DNA from: Dugong dugon
Lineage: Eukaryota > Chordata > Mammalia > Sirenia > Dugongidae
Assembly: GCA_030035585.1 (NCBI GenBank)
Contig: CM057460.1
Location: 135,268,714 to 135,332,713 of the forward strand
Direction: 5' to 3'
Length of the DNA stretch: 64,000 nt
This document shows positions 1-11,188 of this stretch, piece by piece (position 1 is the first letter of the stretch; each line of letters opens with the position of its first letter). The notes beneath the pieces are model-generated. The model saw only the letters and a list, made by a program, of their open reading frames with translations. It was not told the DNA's origin and searched no databases. The translations under genes were made by a program, and so were the position numbers.

Positions 1-121
1 CTACACCACCAGGGTTTCCAAAGTAAGGACAAGGAGGTGCTTAACTTCTCTTTGGGGCTTCTAAATTCCACTGTTTTCTAGAGTAAGACAAAGAACGATG
101 TGATAGAAAAGAGTAAAATTC

Positions 122-329
122 ACCAAACCCATTACTGTCGAGTCAATTCTGACTCATAGTGACCCTATAGGATGGAGCAGAACTGTCCCACATGGTTTCC
201 AAGTCTGTAAATCTTTACAGAAGCAGACTGCCACATCTTTTTCCCACTGAGTGGCTGGTGGAGTCAAACCGCCAACCTTTCTTTCAGCTAACAGCTGAGC
301 ACTTAACTACTGTGCTACCAGAGCTCCTC
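122..329 (-). mobile_element. AfroSINE, long form
   Basis: A tRNA-derived SINE lying in reverse. The minus strand begins with the 'gagctctggtagcacag' head and ends in the 'actcgacagtaatgggtttggt' type tail (its complement 'accaaacccattactgtcga' opens the copy). It keeps the middle segment with 'agcagactgccacatctttt' that short-form copies lack. Such SINEs are known only from Afrotheria and do not code for protein. No clear target duplication was seen. Confidence 0.93.
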
Positions 330-535
330 AGAGAAGAGAGTAAGACTAAAAAAAGAAGATTTAAAGAGGGAAGGGACAAAAGAAGGAAGGAGAAACAGAC
401 GAAAGATGGAGACTCTGAAAGAAGGAAATAGAGTGGTAGAAGAAAAGAAAGAAGAGGAGGTAGAGGAGCTTGGAAGGGGAATATGAAAGAACTTAGGTAG
501 CAGTAGGAATTAGGAAAGTCCCTAAGGACAAGGGC
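330..535. repeat. purine-rich low-complexity tract
   Basis: About 200 bases of almost pure A and G on the plus strand directly follow the SINE head. It is degenerate and has no fixed repeat unit. The short open frames here are products of skewed composition, not genes. Confidence 0.7.
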
Positions 536-540
536 TGCCA

Positions 541-1060
541 CTTAGGAGAATCAAATGGGCTTCACCACCTAATTTACATGACGTCCTTTACCTAGTGTCA
601 TTTCAGGGGAGTGGATGGGTTGTCTACCCCCGCCCCAACCCCTTTGGTATCGTTATGCTTAAATCATTCCAGTCCAATGGAATAACTGCCAGTGTTGATT
701 TAAGAAGATCAAAACTCAACTCTGGGTATTTGTATTGAGTTTAAACGCAGGGCTTCTAGAACTGTAATCTGCATATCTACTTCATGACGCCACTGGCCTG
801 GGTATCAGTTTAACTCTGTGACACTCAAGAAAGCTGGTCATGGATGGTCAATATCTAAGTTTTGTTAGTGTTCTGATTTGTTTTTGTTTTTTTTCCTTTT
901 GAATTTGGATTATTTCTCCTTTCCCTTTATGCCCTTCTTCCTGGAAGAAGCCCATGGCCTCCAAAAAGAAGTCTCACATGTATTAGTTGCCTGATAAATA
1001 CTTGTTATATGAGTGAAGTCTTTGTCTTATGTAGAGTTTTATATCTGCCTACTAAGGCCC
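541..1060. other. no recognised feature
   Basis: AT-rich single-copy-looking DNA. I see no repeat family, splice-flanked open frame or RNA fold in it. Confidence 0.5.
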
Positions 1061-1063
1061 ACA

Positions 1064-1125
1064 TTCATTCATTTATTTCAACAAACATTTTTGAGCACTT
1101 ATTCTGTGCCAGGCAGTGTTCATAG
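1064..1125 (-). repeat. L2/MIR-type 3' end fragment
   Basis: The complement of the common L2-type 3' motif: 'ttcattcatttatttcaac' followed by 'gagcacttattctgtgcca'. This is an old fragment shared across mammals; whether it is L2 or MIR is unsure. The stretch from 1126 to 1477 holds nothing I recognise. Confidence 0.5.
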
Positions 1126-1477
1126 TAGGGAAAAAATATTGCTGTATTTATGGGCTCAGCTAGCAAAGTTGAGTTCAACATATGTGATTGGTTACTTCTT
1201 TCTGCTGCTGTTATTTGGTTACCTGGGATCTTCTACTACACAGAGATCCTCTCAAAATAACTCTATTTTATGTTTAAAATTTTTAAAAAAGTATATGTTC
1301 CCTTCAAGTTTTTCTTTGCCAGTGGATGGTTGCAGGGATTAAATGAAGCAGGGTGGGTAAATCACCTTACCCAGAGTACATGCTCTGTAAATACTAGTTC
1401 TTTTCCACTTCAAGAGAAAAAAGGTCACGTCATATCGACAAATTCTGATCACCCAGGTTAAAAAAGCCTAGGGCTGA

Positions 1478-1640
1478 TGATGGGCTCCACTTACCAGCTG
1501 TGAGACCTTAGCCTCTCTAAAACTTAGTTTCCTCATTTATAAGGTGGGAATGAGGAAAGGATTAAATGACATAAGCATGTAAAGATCTTAGCACAGTGAC
1601 TGGCCATAGTAAGATTCTGAAGATACTGCTTTTTACACTG
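1478..1640 (+). repeat. MIR SINE
   Basis: Contains the MIR core in order: 'ccacttaccagctgtgagac', then the 'tagtttcctcatttataa' box, then a decayed 'cttagcacagtgactggcc' tail. MIR was active in early mammals, so this copy is over 100 million years old and heavily diverged. Confidence 0.85.
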
Positions 1641-1767
1641 TGAAAAGTAGTTTGTTGTCTGGATGATCCAAGACAAATTTAGAAAGGTTAGAACACTGGG
1701 ATGAAATTATTGAAAGAAATTAAACAGGACTGATTATAAAACCCTGATTTTAAATTAAAAATTTAGT

Positions 1768-2287
1768 CCAGAAGATCTAGATGGTTCCTGGCTACCACCA
1801 CTGACCCCTCTGACAGGGATCACAATAGAGGGCCCCAGACACAGCAGGAGGAAAATGTAGAACAAAATTGAAATTCATAAAAAAAGACCAGACTTACTGG
1901 TCTGACAATGACTGGAGGAACCATCAAGACTATAGCCCACAGACACCCTGCTAACTCAAAACTGAAGCCACTCCCAAAAATCCACCTTTCAGGCAAAGAT
2001 TAGACAGGCCTATAAAACAAACAATAACACACGTACTTCTTAATTCAATCAAGTATGGGAGACAAAATGGGCAACACCCGCCCAAAAGCAAAGACGAGAA
2101 GGCAGGAAGGGACAGGAAAACTGGACAAATGGACACAGAGAACCCAGGGTGGAAAGGAAAAGGGAGAGAGTGCTGACACATTGTAGGGTGGCAACCAAAG
2201 TCACAAAACAATTGTGTATAAATTTTTGAATGAGAAACTAATTTGCGCTGTAAACTTTCACCTGAACCACAATAAAATGAAACAAAA
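1768..2287 (+). mobile_element. L1 3' UTR, elephant-type, 5'-truncated
   Basis: Several blocks match, in reverse complement, the L1 3' end at 9328-10405: the 'gaccagacttactggtctga' block, the 'tggttcctggctaccaccac' block, and the terminal 'gagaaactaatttgcgctgt' followed by an AATAAA-type end. This is therefore the 3' UTR of the same L1 lineage in sense orientation, more diverged than the other copy. No ORF2 sequence remains. The 86-codon open frame on the other strand is a by-product. Confidence 0.82.
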
Positions 2288-2627
2288 AATTACTCAAGTT
2301 CCAATTGAGTAATTGGAATGAAGTTTCGATTGCATAGGTCACCTTTCTATCTGAAACCCCATCATTGGCAGTGGTGAGAAAGCCTAGGAGTGTTGGTTGA
2401 TTAAAGTCAATGGCCCTAGGGTGAGGCTTGGGCACTGAAATAACTGAAGAGCTCCAGGGCTGTATGCATAGATGACGATTCCAGAAAAGAAGTAATTTAG
2501 GTCACATTACACCTAAATGATTACATAAATTATTGTGTTCAGCTCTGAAAAATGTGGACAAAGTAAGAATATCCAGCGAAGGGAGACACAGGAGGTGGAA
2601 GATCTGGAGTACTGTTCTTCTGGGAAA

Positions 2628-2790
2628 CAGTATAGCATCTCGATTAAAAGCATGAGCATCAAAACCAGATCAACCTGGGTTCTAGCATTAAATGCCCATT
2701 TTACTAAATGAACCATCCAGAACACATTGTTTAACTTCTTTAATTTCTTCATCTATAAAATGGATATTAAGTGAGATAAAACCTTGCATT
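2628..2790 (+). repeat. MIR SINE
   Basis: The tRNA-related head is recognisable ('agcatctcgattaaaagcat', 'cctgggttctagc'), followed by the conserved 'aatttcttcatctataaaat' box. Old and diverged. Confidence 0.75.
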
Positions 2791-2869
2791 TATTAAGATA
2801 AAACTGCAGTCATAGATAAAACCATGAATTCTCAGTGATTCAATGCAACTAAAGTTTGTTTCTTGTCCA

Positions 2870-3110
2870 TGTCACAGTTCGATTGAGATATTTCTGTCAT
2901 GGGGCCTTCCACGAGGGCATTCAAGGACTCAGGATTCTTCTACCTGCAGACGTGGACAGAAACCACCTTCTCAACCAATGAGGCAGGGAAGTGACATGAG
3001 CCATTTCCACTCATATTTCATTGGCAGGAATTCGGCCCTGTGGCCACTCATAAATGCAAAGGGTTCTAGAAATGTATTATGTGTACCCAGGTGGAAAAGA
3101 AAACAGTCTT
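2870..3110 (+). repeat. ancient mammalian repeat, family not named
   Basis: Shares blocks ('tttccactcatatttcattg', 'ctgtggccactca', 'tctagaaatgta') with the element at 4273-4850. It looks like a diverged copy of the same old interspersed family. I cannot name the family safely; it may be LTR-derived. Confidence 0.45.
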
Positions 3111-3267
3111 CAATAGTCCAGCATTCTGGTTACCAGTTAGCCATTTCATTCCTCCTCCACATTCATCTCTTTGCCAAGGAGACAACACCAAATTTCATCC
3201 AGTTACTGCATCTAGTCAAAGTCCAAGATCTTTGGAAGACATATTCTTTTTTGTCAGGTAGATGGGT

Positions 3268-3445
3268 GTCTAATGGCTAAAAGGTTAGAGGTTCATCTTC
3301 ACCCAGAGGATCCTCAGAAGAAAGGCCTGGCAATCTACTTCCAAAAGATCAGCCATTGAAAACCCTGTGGAGCATACTTCTACTCTGAAGCACATGGGGC
3401 CACCATGAGTCGGAATCAACCTGTTGGTAACTGGTTAAATGGTTA
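3268..3445 (+). mobile_element. AfroSINE, variant B
   Basis: Carries the block specific to this variant, 'agaaaggcctggcaatctac' followed by 'agatcagccattgaaaaccc', and ends in the 'gagtcggaatcaacctg' 3' region shared by all AfroSINEs. The tRNA-like head is decayed ('aggttagaggttcatct' in place of the B box). Confidence 0.87.
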
Positions 3446-4272
3446 TCAGGTAGATGAGGCTCCTCATGGTTCTGCTAACTGTGAGGAACTAACTCTTTGT
3501 CTATTGTTCCCCATGGCTACTGGCTCCACCCTCTGGGAACTTTTCCTTGCCCACTCTCCTCCAAGACGTAGCCTAACCTGAGCATTGAAGAGTATTCCTT
3601 CCTTGTAGGCTGCTCAGCTTCCTGCTGTGTAATTTCAGGGGCCTGAAGTTGTTTTAAGGTTTAAACAGTCAAAAGGGATTTTTGATTTTGTTTTATGGTC
3701 CAGGCTCATTGTTTCTTTAGCAACAGAATGTTCTCAGAAACTTAGAATGTTTCAGATCTATTTGTTTCAGTCAATTCCTTGTACTAGTAACCACACACAA
3801 AGTTCTTTCTTAGATATTATTCTCAAGCCTTTGTATTTCTTTGCTTTCTTTTCTCTGTGCCTTTCTCTCCCTCTCAATTACATGGCAGGTACCTGGAGGC
3901 CACAATATGTGGGGAGGCATACCCTTAATCTGGTTTCTGCTTCAGGCATGAGTCACATTGTTCAACTGAGAAGTGTCACTGCACCACTGTCACCAAAGCA
4001 TTTTTCAGTCTCATTTCTTACTCTTTTCGGTCCAGAAGCAATTGACCTTTCCAACCTTGTAAGATCCTTGATCCCTGGACTTTATCCATTCCCTCCAGTC
4101 TTGCTTGAAAACTGGCCAATTCTTTCCTGAGCATATCCCTTTCTTGTAATATCTTGCTAAAGCCAGCGAGTTGCCGACACGCACCATCACTCTGACGTTT
4201 TCTACAACTTCTAGAACTTGCTGGCAGTTAAGACATTGCCACACATTTCAGATGATTGCTATGGCAGCATCT
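3446..4272. other. no confidently recognised feature
   Basis: Mixed-composition DNA without a SINE or LINE I can place. The join at 4265-4285 (a 'taccaccaatttctgtattagt' type transition) resembles the edge between an old LTR-element interior and the repeat that follows, so part of this may be a very old LTR-element relic. The 127-codon open frame has no recognisable protein similarity. Confidence 0.35.
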
Positions 4273-4850
4273 GACTCCTACCACCAATTTCTGTATTAGT
4301 TAAGGTAACATTGATTGCTGTAACAGATAAACTTCACGTTCTCAATGGTTTAATATAAGAAAGCTTATTTCTTACATCACTAGATGTTGTGGTAGGATGG
4401 CCTTCCCTGTGCCGGGGATCAGGCTCCCACCATCTGTTTTCCCCTACCCTCCTCTTGGTCTTCAGCATGCTCTTCATTCAGCCAGCCAATTGGCAAGACA
4501 TCCTGTAAGAGTAGGGAAGACATTCCCACTTTTTAGCCATTTCTACTCATATTCTGGTGGCCCAGTGGCTAAGTGTGCAGCTGCTAACCAAAGACCGGCA
4601 GTTCGAATCCACCAGCCACTCTATCAGGCAGTTCTATTCTGTCTCATAGGGTCACTATGAGTCAGAATCGACTTGATGCAACGGGTTTGGTTTTAAAGGG
4701 TTTTACTCACATTCAGCTGACCAGAACTCAGTCACATGGACCCACTAACTGCCGGGAGGCACAGAAATGTAGTGTAGTCGTGTGCCCAAGAGGGAAAGGA
4801 AGCAGTGTTTGGTGAGCTCACAGCAGCCACTGTCACATACATGCAAAATG
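4273..4850 (+). repeat. ancient mammalian repeat split by an AfroSINE
   Basis: Begins 'tgtattagttaaggtaaca' and continues through 'ccagaactcagtcacatgga' to 'cagaaatgtagtgtag', an old interspersed repeat common in placental mammals. I remember the pattern but not a safe family name. The AfroSINE at 4555-4703 sits inside it and is therefore younger. Confidence 0.55.
4555..4703 (+). mobile_element. AfroSINE, short form
   Basis: The head starts 'tggtggcccagtggctaag'. An intact B box ('ggcagttcgaatccacca') is followed directly by 'cagttctattctgtctcata' and the tail 'caacgggtttggtttta'. It lacks the middle segment of the long form. Flanking repeats 'tactcatattc' (4544-4554) and 'tactcacattc' (4704-4714) match at 10 of 11 bases and mark the target duplication. 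Confidence 0.93.
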
Positions 4851-5420
4851 CATTGCTCTCGACACTCAGTAGATATTAGTTCTGCATATGTTATTGCATG
4901 TCTGTTGAAAATAAGAGTTGAAGAAAATGTGAAGTTTTAGCCAAGAGTGAAAAAAGATACAGAGAAAATATGCTAAGAGCTTCGAAATATAACAAAAAAG
5001 AGGAATTGGGCTTATTCTGTATAGCTCCAGAGGACAAAAACTGGGATGAATGGGACAGTTTTCCATTTAAGGTAAGAACTTTCTTATAAACAGGCATAAC
5101 CCCCAAATGCAGTCTATGTTTCTTTAAAGATAGTGAGGTCTAGGTTACTGGGAGTATAGAAGCAGAAGCTGTCCCTCATGTCACACATATGCTTAGAAGA
5201 TTCCTGCCTTAGGGAACACTTCCAGCCATAGGACTCCTTAAGCCTCTTTCTACATTAAGATTTCTTTTTCTGTACTTGAGACAGTGGACAGAGAGGACTC
5301 TGGTTGACTGTATCTCCAGCAATGTGTTGACCTCCAGGATTATCTATCCTTGGCTAGTAACTACAGTTTTTGCCTTTGGGAGCATTTACTAACTCTTTGT
5401 TTACATGCTATTGGTAAAAT
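4851..5420. other. no recognised feature
   Basis: AT-rich single-copy-looking sequence. The two overlapping minus-strand open frames of 66-71 codons show no recognisable domain. Confidence 0.45.
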
Positions 5421-5651
5421 GTTGTTACTGGTTGTTTTGTCAGCCACCGTTCAGTCAGCCCCTGCTTGCAGATCAGACTGCTGTAGTCCGTCTTAGTCTG
5501 GAAGCTCCACTGAAACCTTTCCAGCATCATAGCAACATGCAAGTCTCCACTGACAGACAGGTGATGACTGCACGAGGGCCATTGGCTGGGAATTGAACCC
5601 TGGTCCCAAGCGCGGAAGGCGAGAATTCTACTGTTGAAGCACTAATCCTCT
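5421..5651 (-). mobile_element. tRNA-Gly-headed afrotherian SINE (variant C)
   Basis: Read on the minus strand, the head has 'cagtagaattctcgccttcc', an anticodon-arm region very close to tRNA-Gly(GCC), and a B box 'gggttcaattcccagccaat'. The body ('tgcatgttgctatgatgctg') matches the fuller plus-strand copy at 15815-16140. The 3' part is shortened, ending near 'ggctgactgaacggtggctg'. It is a retroposed SINE, not a functional tRNA gene. Confidence 0.85.
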
Positions 5652-5734
5652 TGGTCAAAACATTACATTCCCAGTGTATGACTGCTGCAGATCATCTTAG
5701 TAACATCTCCGAGTGAACTTCTTCAAACTCCTCT

Positions 5735-6050
5735 GCACAGTTAGTCACTGCAGGAAATGGACTCATCTATTATACCACCACTCACCAAACTGTTCAGACC
5801 AGAAACCTGGAAGTTATGCTTGAATCTTCCCTCTCATGCACTCCCACCTCTGTCCAATCACCAGGTACTTCCTCTTCAATTTTCTGAATATTCTGCAAAT
5901 CCATCCACTTCTTCTTATTCTCACTTCTCTCACCCTGGTATGGGCCACTATTTCTCTCATCTGCATCCCCTCATGCTCTCACCAATCCATTTTTCACACA
6001 GCAGCCAGGATAAGTCTTTAAATACGCATAAATGGCATGAATCATAGCCC
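5735..6050 (+). repeat. L2 LINE fragment
   Basis: Follows the L2 sense strand: 'ccacctctgtccaatcacca', 'ccaccctggtatgggcc'-like text and 'catttttcacacagcagcca', with the correct order and spacing. Old and diverged. The open frames (96 and 61 codons) are relics of the LINE reading frame. Confidence 0.78.
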
Positions 6051-6655
6051 ACAATGTCAGCAGTGCAAGAAATATCACAGTACTTTATCTTCTGTATGTC
6101 ACCTTTCTCTCTATTTGAAGCCCCATCCTTCCAGGCTGACAGGAAACTCTATCCTCAGGTATTCCTGAGGTTCCCCTGGCTTCCTGAAGTTGGGTCAGGT
6201 TTCCAGTGTCTTGTGTGGTCGAGGCTTTAGAAGTCAGCTAGGGAGGCCTCTGGGCATCCAAACAGGTGTTCACTGGGATGATCATTGCCCCCATCTGTAT
6301 GGCCATTTTAGGAGCTTTCTAGGGTCTTGCTATGCTCCCTCTCCGAGGCTGCTACCAAAAGGTTATATCCACATACCCACAATTCTAGGACCTACAAACC
6401 ACTCTCCTCTCTGTTCCCCACCCCAAAGGAAATGATTTTTCTAATCTGGGGGGAATCACTATCTCCATCCTCTTTCTCCCCACAATCTCCTTCTACTTCC
6501 TCTGTAAATCTCTCAGTCCCCCCAAGTGCTTAGGCTTTTGAAAATAAAAGCCAGAAATGCTTGCAGGGTGTATCCTCTTTCTGCCCTGCAACATACCTCC
6601 CCTAAAGTAATGAAAAGCAGAATCAGATATCCATTTGGAAAAGAAAATGCAGGGA
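6051..6655. other. unassigned gap between two L2 pieces
   Basis: Lies between two L2 fragments in the same orientation, so it may be L2 decayed beyond recognition or an unrecognised insertion. Nothing here can be assigned with confidence. Confidence 0.4.
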
Positions 6656-6657
6656 GA

Positions 6658-6674
6658 AAAAAAAAAAAAAAAAG
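6658..6674 (+). repeat. A homopolymer
   Basis: A run of A residues at the start of the next L2 piece. It could be the decayed tail of a small retroposon, but no body is visible upstream. Confidence 0.8.
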
Positions 6675-6689
6675 CCTAAACTATTTCAA

Positions 6690-7230
6690 AATATTCTCCA
6701 GCCCCATGTGCAAATCTCCTTGTGCCACTCCCCCATTTAATTGCCTCCTATTGCTCTTGGGATCAAGTTCAGACTTCTCTCATGGTCTTGGAGATCTTTG
6801 TATGATGTCATTCCTGCCTTGTGCCTCTCAGCTCCTCTTGTCCCTCTCTCTCCTCTTCTCCAGCCACATTGGACAGTCACCTCCTGCTCCAGTAAATCAT
6901 GCTTGTGATCTTCAAATACACTGGTCCTATGTCTGGAATGCTCTTCCTCCAACCCTCTTCCCACATGGCTAACCTCTATGTAAACTCCAGGTCTGGGTTT
7001 ACAGGGCACCCGTCTTGGCCCCAGATGAGGTTTGGGCCCCTTGTTCCACGATCTCACAGCTGTACCTGTATTTCTCCTTCCTTACTCTTATTGCTCAAAA
7101 TTACTTGTTCTATGTTTGTTCAGTGTCTGTTAAGTTATATAATGGTGGTGATGGTGTCTGTTGTATATACTGCTGTATTCTCAGTGTCCCAGATAAGGCC
7201 CTAGAATGTCATCTTACTACTAGGTGACCT
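6690..7230 (+). repeat. L2 LINE fragment
   Basis: Typical L2 3' sequence in order: 'tcctattgctcttgggatca', 'gtctggaatgctcttcctcc', 'ctctatgtaaactccaggtc' and a 3' portion ending at 'cagtgtcccagataaggccc'. It probably continues the same L2 insertion as 5735-6050. Confidence 0.8.
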
Positions 7231-7245
7231 GGTACATCGAAGGGC

Positions 7246-7341
7246 TTGCATGTATGTGTATGGCGTACGTGTGCCTCTGTGCATGCCTTTTTGTGCACAC
7301 ATGTGCTTTTGTGTGCACGTGTGCATGCATGTGTGTGTGTG
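7246..7341 (+). repeat. degenerate TG-rich microsatellite
   Basis: About 95 bases of TG/TGCA-type alternation interrupted by CT and TTT, ending in a short pure TG run near 7330-7341. Alternating purine-pyrimidine DNA of this kind can adopt Z-form. No gene association is visible. Confidence 0.8.
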
Positions 7342-7345
7342 ATTT

Positions 7346-8261
7346 TCTGTTTTGGCTTATCTGTGCACCCATTTTCCCCCTATGGAGCTGTAAATAAGGA
7401 TTTGCATTTAAACCAAGCTCATCTCTGAAACATTTTACAGAAGAGTCTTATTCATTGTTGCTAGAGATTTACTTTTCATTCAGGATATTCTCATGTTTAT
7501 TCTTGGACTTCTTTCTACAAATATCTACACATTCTAGTTACTGTGGGAGCAGAAGGGAGGGGAGGTGGGGGTGAGAGATGGCATTTTTGACAAACCGATT
7601 CATAGGTGCAAGGAACCCAAGAATAGCAGGGTTCTGGGAGCCAGGATATTAAGCTATACTCTTTTTAGGAAATGTATATTTGTTTTTAACACATTGGGAG
7701 TTTTTTCAGAGACACCACTGTGTACAAATATATATATGTATATATGGGTATTTAAGAGAGAAAAGAAACAGGAAATGAAAAAATCCAGCAAAAGGAAGGT
7801 CAGACAAAGTTCCAAAGGCCTCCAACAGCAATATATATATTTTTTCACTTTTTTTTAATGAAAAGAAAACTCTGCTTTGTTAACTGATGATAGCTTTATG
7901 ACAGTTGTGTGATCTGGTCTATAATTTCTAAGTCGTTCTTGAACTGGTCCCTCTAGAATCTCCCTTACAGTTGCTCAGGAACTAAAGTTCAACATCATGA
8001 TTTCTATGCTGAAAACTGACAATCAAGGTTCCCTGCGCAGATACGTTCACATGGCTAAGCTGACATGAAATGTGCGCACACGGCCATTCCCATACCCTGG
8101 TATCACACGCTTCCAGGGAACTATGTAACATAGTCATGGAAAAACAAAATCACTCTGGTCCTGCCGCATAAATAATACTTTAATATTGCCAAGAGTACTT
8201 GTCTCTTTTCTGCTTTCTTTTTTTTTCTCCAGGTTTCTAATGAGTTCCCCTCTCTACACTA
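7346..8261. other. no recognised feature
   Basis: Contains a short TA-rich patch (7725-7750). Otherwise it is single-copy-looking DNA without repeats or coding signals that I can identify. The 97-codon plus-strand and 64-codon minus-strand frames overlap each other and look random. Confidence 0.45.
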
Positions 8262-8270
8262 AACACTAGA

Positions 8271-8444
8271 AAACCCAAAGACCCAAGCCTGTTGCCCTTG
8301 AGTCAATTCTGACTCATAGAGACCCTATAGGGCAGAGAAGAACTGCCCCACAGGGCTTCCAAGGAGTGGCTGGTAGATTCGAACTGCTGACCTTCTAGTT
8401 AGCAACCGAGCTCTTAACCGCTGCACCACCAGGCCTCCATAGTG
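8271..8444 (-). mobile_element. AfroSINE, short form, with exact target duplication
   Basis: Minus-strand SINE from the 'ggaggcctggtggtgcagcg' head to the 'agtcaattctgactcataga' 3' region, here as complement. Flanked by a perfect 9-bp direct repeat 'aacactaga' (8262-8270 and 8445-8453), the target-site duplication of LINE-mediated retroposition. Confidence 0.95.
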
Positions 8445-8453
8445 AACACTAGA

Positions 8454-9313
8454 TGAAGCCCCAAATACTTCCAAAACTGAAAACAAATGCTGAGTTTGAA
8501 AAAGAATAGTGCAATCATATTAATATGTGATTTCCCTAAAAATAGAAACGTTTTATAAAGGAATTCCTCTGAAATTGTGACATTATACATTGCAGCCTTG
8601 TGATCATTCTTCCTGTTACTACGGATGAGTGAGTGCTACCCATGGCAGGGACAAAGATGCTACTTAATTAAAAATAATTATGGACTTTAAACAGGTTTGC
8701 AAATAAATATGAAAAACACACTAGAATTTTACTCTCACATCTGAAAATTTATCCAGTGGTAATTAATCCTAAAGATGGAAAAGCTTCATGCACCGTAAAG
8801 TTCAATATAATTTTATTTTAATGAGCAAAATGACCTAATGCCTTTAAGCAAATCATTCTCTTAATGCAGTATTATACATCCATTTAAAATAGTGTTTACA
8901 AAGAATTAATGCTGGTGTGGAAAGTTGTCATGTTAATTTATAATGCAAGATTATAAATATAGTGTGATCACAAACATTCACAAACCAATAACCGTGACAC
9001 AAGTTTATAAGCATTGTAACTATATTCTTTGGTGATTGAATTATGGATGTTTTCCCTCTCTACTTTCCTATAGTAAGTATGTAGTGTTTACAATGAAGGG
9101 AATTCTTTATTTTTCAAAAAAAGAACCAGCTTAGTCTAATCTTTTCTTCCACCACCCATTGTAGGTATTTGACTCCTAACACTAATTAGAATAAGACTTT
9201 TGATTACTCATCTGCCATAAATTGTTATTTATAAACAGTGAAAAAGTAATACTATAAAAATAATTACAGGCCCAGTTCTTCTATTCCAGCTGCCTTGGAT
9301 GAAATAACATATA
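8454..9313. other. AT-rich repeat-free stretch
   Basis: About 860 bases of AT-rich sequence in which I can assign no repeat. The quiet composition and lack of insertions could reflect chance or constraint. No coding signal. Confidence 0.45.
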
Positions 9314-9327
9314 CACATTTATTTTTC

Positions 9328-10405
9328 TTTTTTTAATTTTTATTTTTTTATTGTACTTTAGATGAAGGTTTACAGAACAAATAGTTTCTCACTCAACAGT
9401 TAGTACACATATTGTTTTATGACAATGGTTAACAACCCCACAACATGTCAACACTGTCCCCTCTCAAACTTGAGTTCCCTATTACCAAATTTCCTGTCTC
9501 CTCCTGCCTTCTGGTCCTTGTCCCAGGACTGTTGTGCCCCATTAGTCTCGTTTTGTCTTATGGGGCTGTCTAAGCTTTGGCTGAAGGGTGAACCTCGGGA
9601 GTGATTTCATTACTGAGCTAAAAGGGTGTCTGGGGGCCATTCTCTCGGGGTTTCTCCAGTCTCTGTCAGGCCAGTAAGTCTGATCTTTTTTTGTGACTTA
9701 GAATTTTGTTCTACATTTTTCTCCAGCTCTGTCTGGGACCCTCTGTTGTGATCCCAGTCAGAGCAGTCAGTGGTGGTAGCCGGGCACCATCTAGTTGTAC
9801 TGGACTCAGTCTGGTGGAGGCTGTGGTAATTTTGGTCCATTAATCCTTTGGACTTTTCTTTCCCTTGTATCTTGTTTTCTTCACTGCCCCTTGCTGCCGA
9901 AGGGGTGAGACCAGTGGAGTATCTTAGATGGCTGCTCACAGGCTTTTAAGACCCCAGAAGCTACTCACCAAGGTAGAATGTAGAACATTGTCTTTATAAA
10001 CTGTGTTATGCCAGTTGAGCTAGATGTTTCCTGAGACTGTGGTCCCCAGAGCCCTCTGCCCAGCAATTCAGTCCCTCGGGGAGTTTGGATGTGCCTGTGG
10101 GGCTTCCATAACCTTTCCTTGTACAAGTTGTGCTGGCTTCCCCAGTATTGTGTACTGTCTTACCCTTCACCAAAGTTACCACTTATCTATTGTCTATTTA
10201 GTATTTCCCCTCCCACCCCTCCCATCCCTTGTAACCAACAAAGATTGTTTCTTTTTGCGTGTAAACTTTTTCTTGAGTTTTTACAGAAACTGTCTCATAC
10301 AATATTTGTCCTTTTGTGATTGACTTATTTCACTCAGCATAATGTCCTCCAGTTTCATCCATGTCATGAGATGCTTCACAGATTCATCATTGTTCTTTAT
10401 CATTG
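9328..10405 (-). mobile_element. L1 3' end, elephant-type, with 14-bp target duplication
   Basis: A 5'-truncated L1 in reverse. It opens with a T-rich stretch (its poly-A tail), runs through a 3' UTR I associate with elephant L1, and ends in the last bases of ORF2: on the minus strand near 10300-10345, 'ggaggacattatgctgagtg' precedes the UTR. A perfect 14-bp direct repeat 'cacatttatttttc' flanks it (9314-9327 and 10406-10419). Modest divergence from the consensus I remember suggests a fairly recent, lineage-specific insertion. It has no usable reading frame. Confidence 0.92.
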
Positions 10406-10599
10406 CACATTTATTTTTCAAAACAAGAAAAGCCTTCTTAGTCTTTTGAATCTGGGGTAACAGGACTGAATTCCACATTCACTAGTGGAGAATTTTCTAT
10501 CTGGGTTACTTCATCTAGTGCCTAATTTATAGGTTGAAGAAACAGGCTGAGCCAGAATAATTATAATAAAGACCATAACAATAATAGCAACAAAACCCC

Positions 10600-10720
10600 A
10601 AGTGCTACTTGTTATTAGCCAGATAATTTCCATGCAATTTCTGTACCACTCCTCACTTAATGTCATAAAATCTTTAGAATTATTCCCATTCTGTAGATGG
10701 GAAAATTGTATCACAGTGTA
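10600..10720 (-). repeat. MIR SINE fragment
   Basis: The complement of the MIR core and 3' region: 'cacttaatgtcataaaatct' followed by 'cccattctgtagatgggaaa'. Old and fragmentary. Confidence 0.62.
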
Positions 10721-11176
10721 CAAGTTATCAGCCTTCCAAAGGAATCTCATTTATAACAATGCAATTCCATTTTTTCTAAATAAGACACAAATGTAATCCA
10801 AACATATACTGCTACTACATTATAAACATAGCACATATATGGTTTTAATAAGTGACCACATTAAAAAAGAATTGTGAATCATAGCGATTAAGATGTAGAG
10901 GCAAATGGGAAAACTGCAAGCTTCCAGCAAAGCCAGGGAGAATCTCAAGTAACTTATCCACGTAAAGGATGAGTCCTTCCCTAACTTGGCTGCTTACATG
11001 TTAGCGCTCTCATTTTATGTAGCTGAAATGTTTTCTTTCAAACTTGGCTGGTTTCGTATGTGAAGTTGTGAAATCCTTTGGACTAAGGCATCATTTGTCT
11101 TTTACTTTTTTTTAAACGGGATAAGAATAGCTTGCTTTTGATAGAAAAATTTATTTATGATTATGTGCTTTCATTT
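10721..11176. other. no recognised feature
   Basis: AT-rich sequence before the next SINE. I see no repeat family or coding signal. Confidence 0.45.
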
Positions 11177-11188
11177 AAGATCACCATA

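Noticed and set aside
1951-2211. 86-codon minus-strand frame with many prolines and cysteines
   Set aside because: It is the antisense of an L1 3' UTR.
2290-2314. Small perfect hairpin ('attactcaa' / 'ttgagtaat')
   Set aside because: Short and AT-rich, at the tail of an L1 copy. Expected by chance.
6526-6972. 148-codon plus-strand frame
   Set aside because: Crosses a poly-A run and most of an L2 LINE fragment. The protein matches no L2 domain I recognise and looks random.
7246-7341. TG-rich run as a Z-DNA regulatory switch
   Set aside because: Heavily interrupted, no promoter nearby, and such microsatellites are abundant in mammals.
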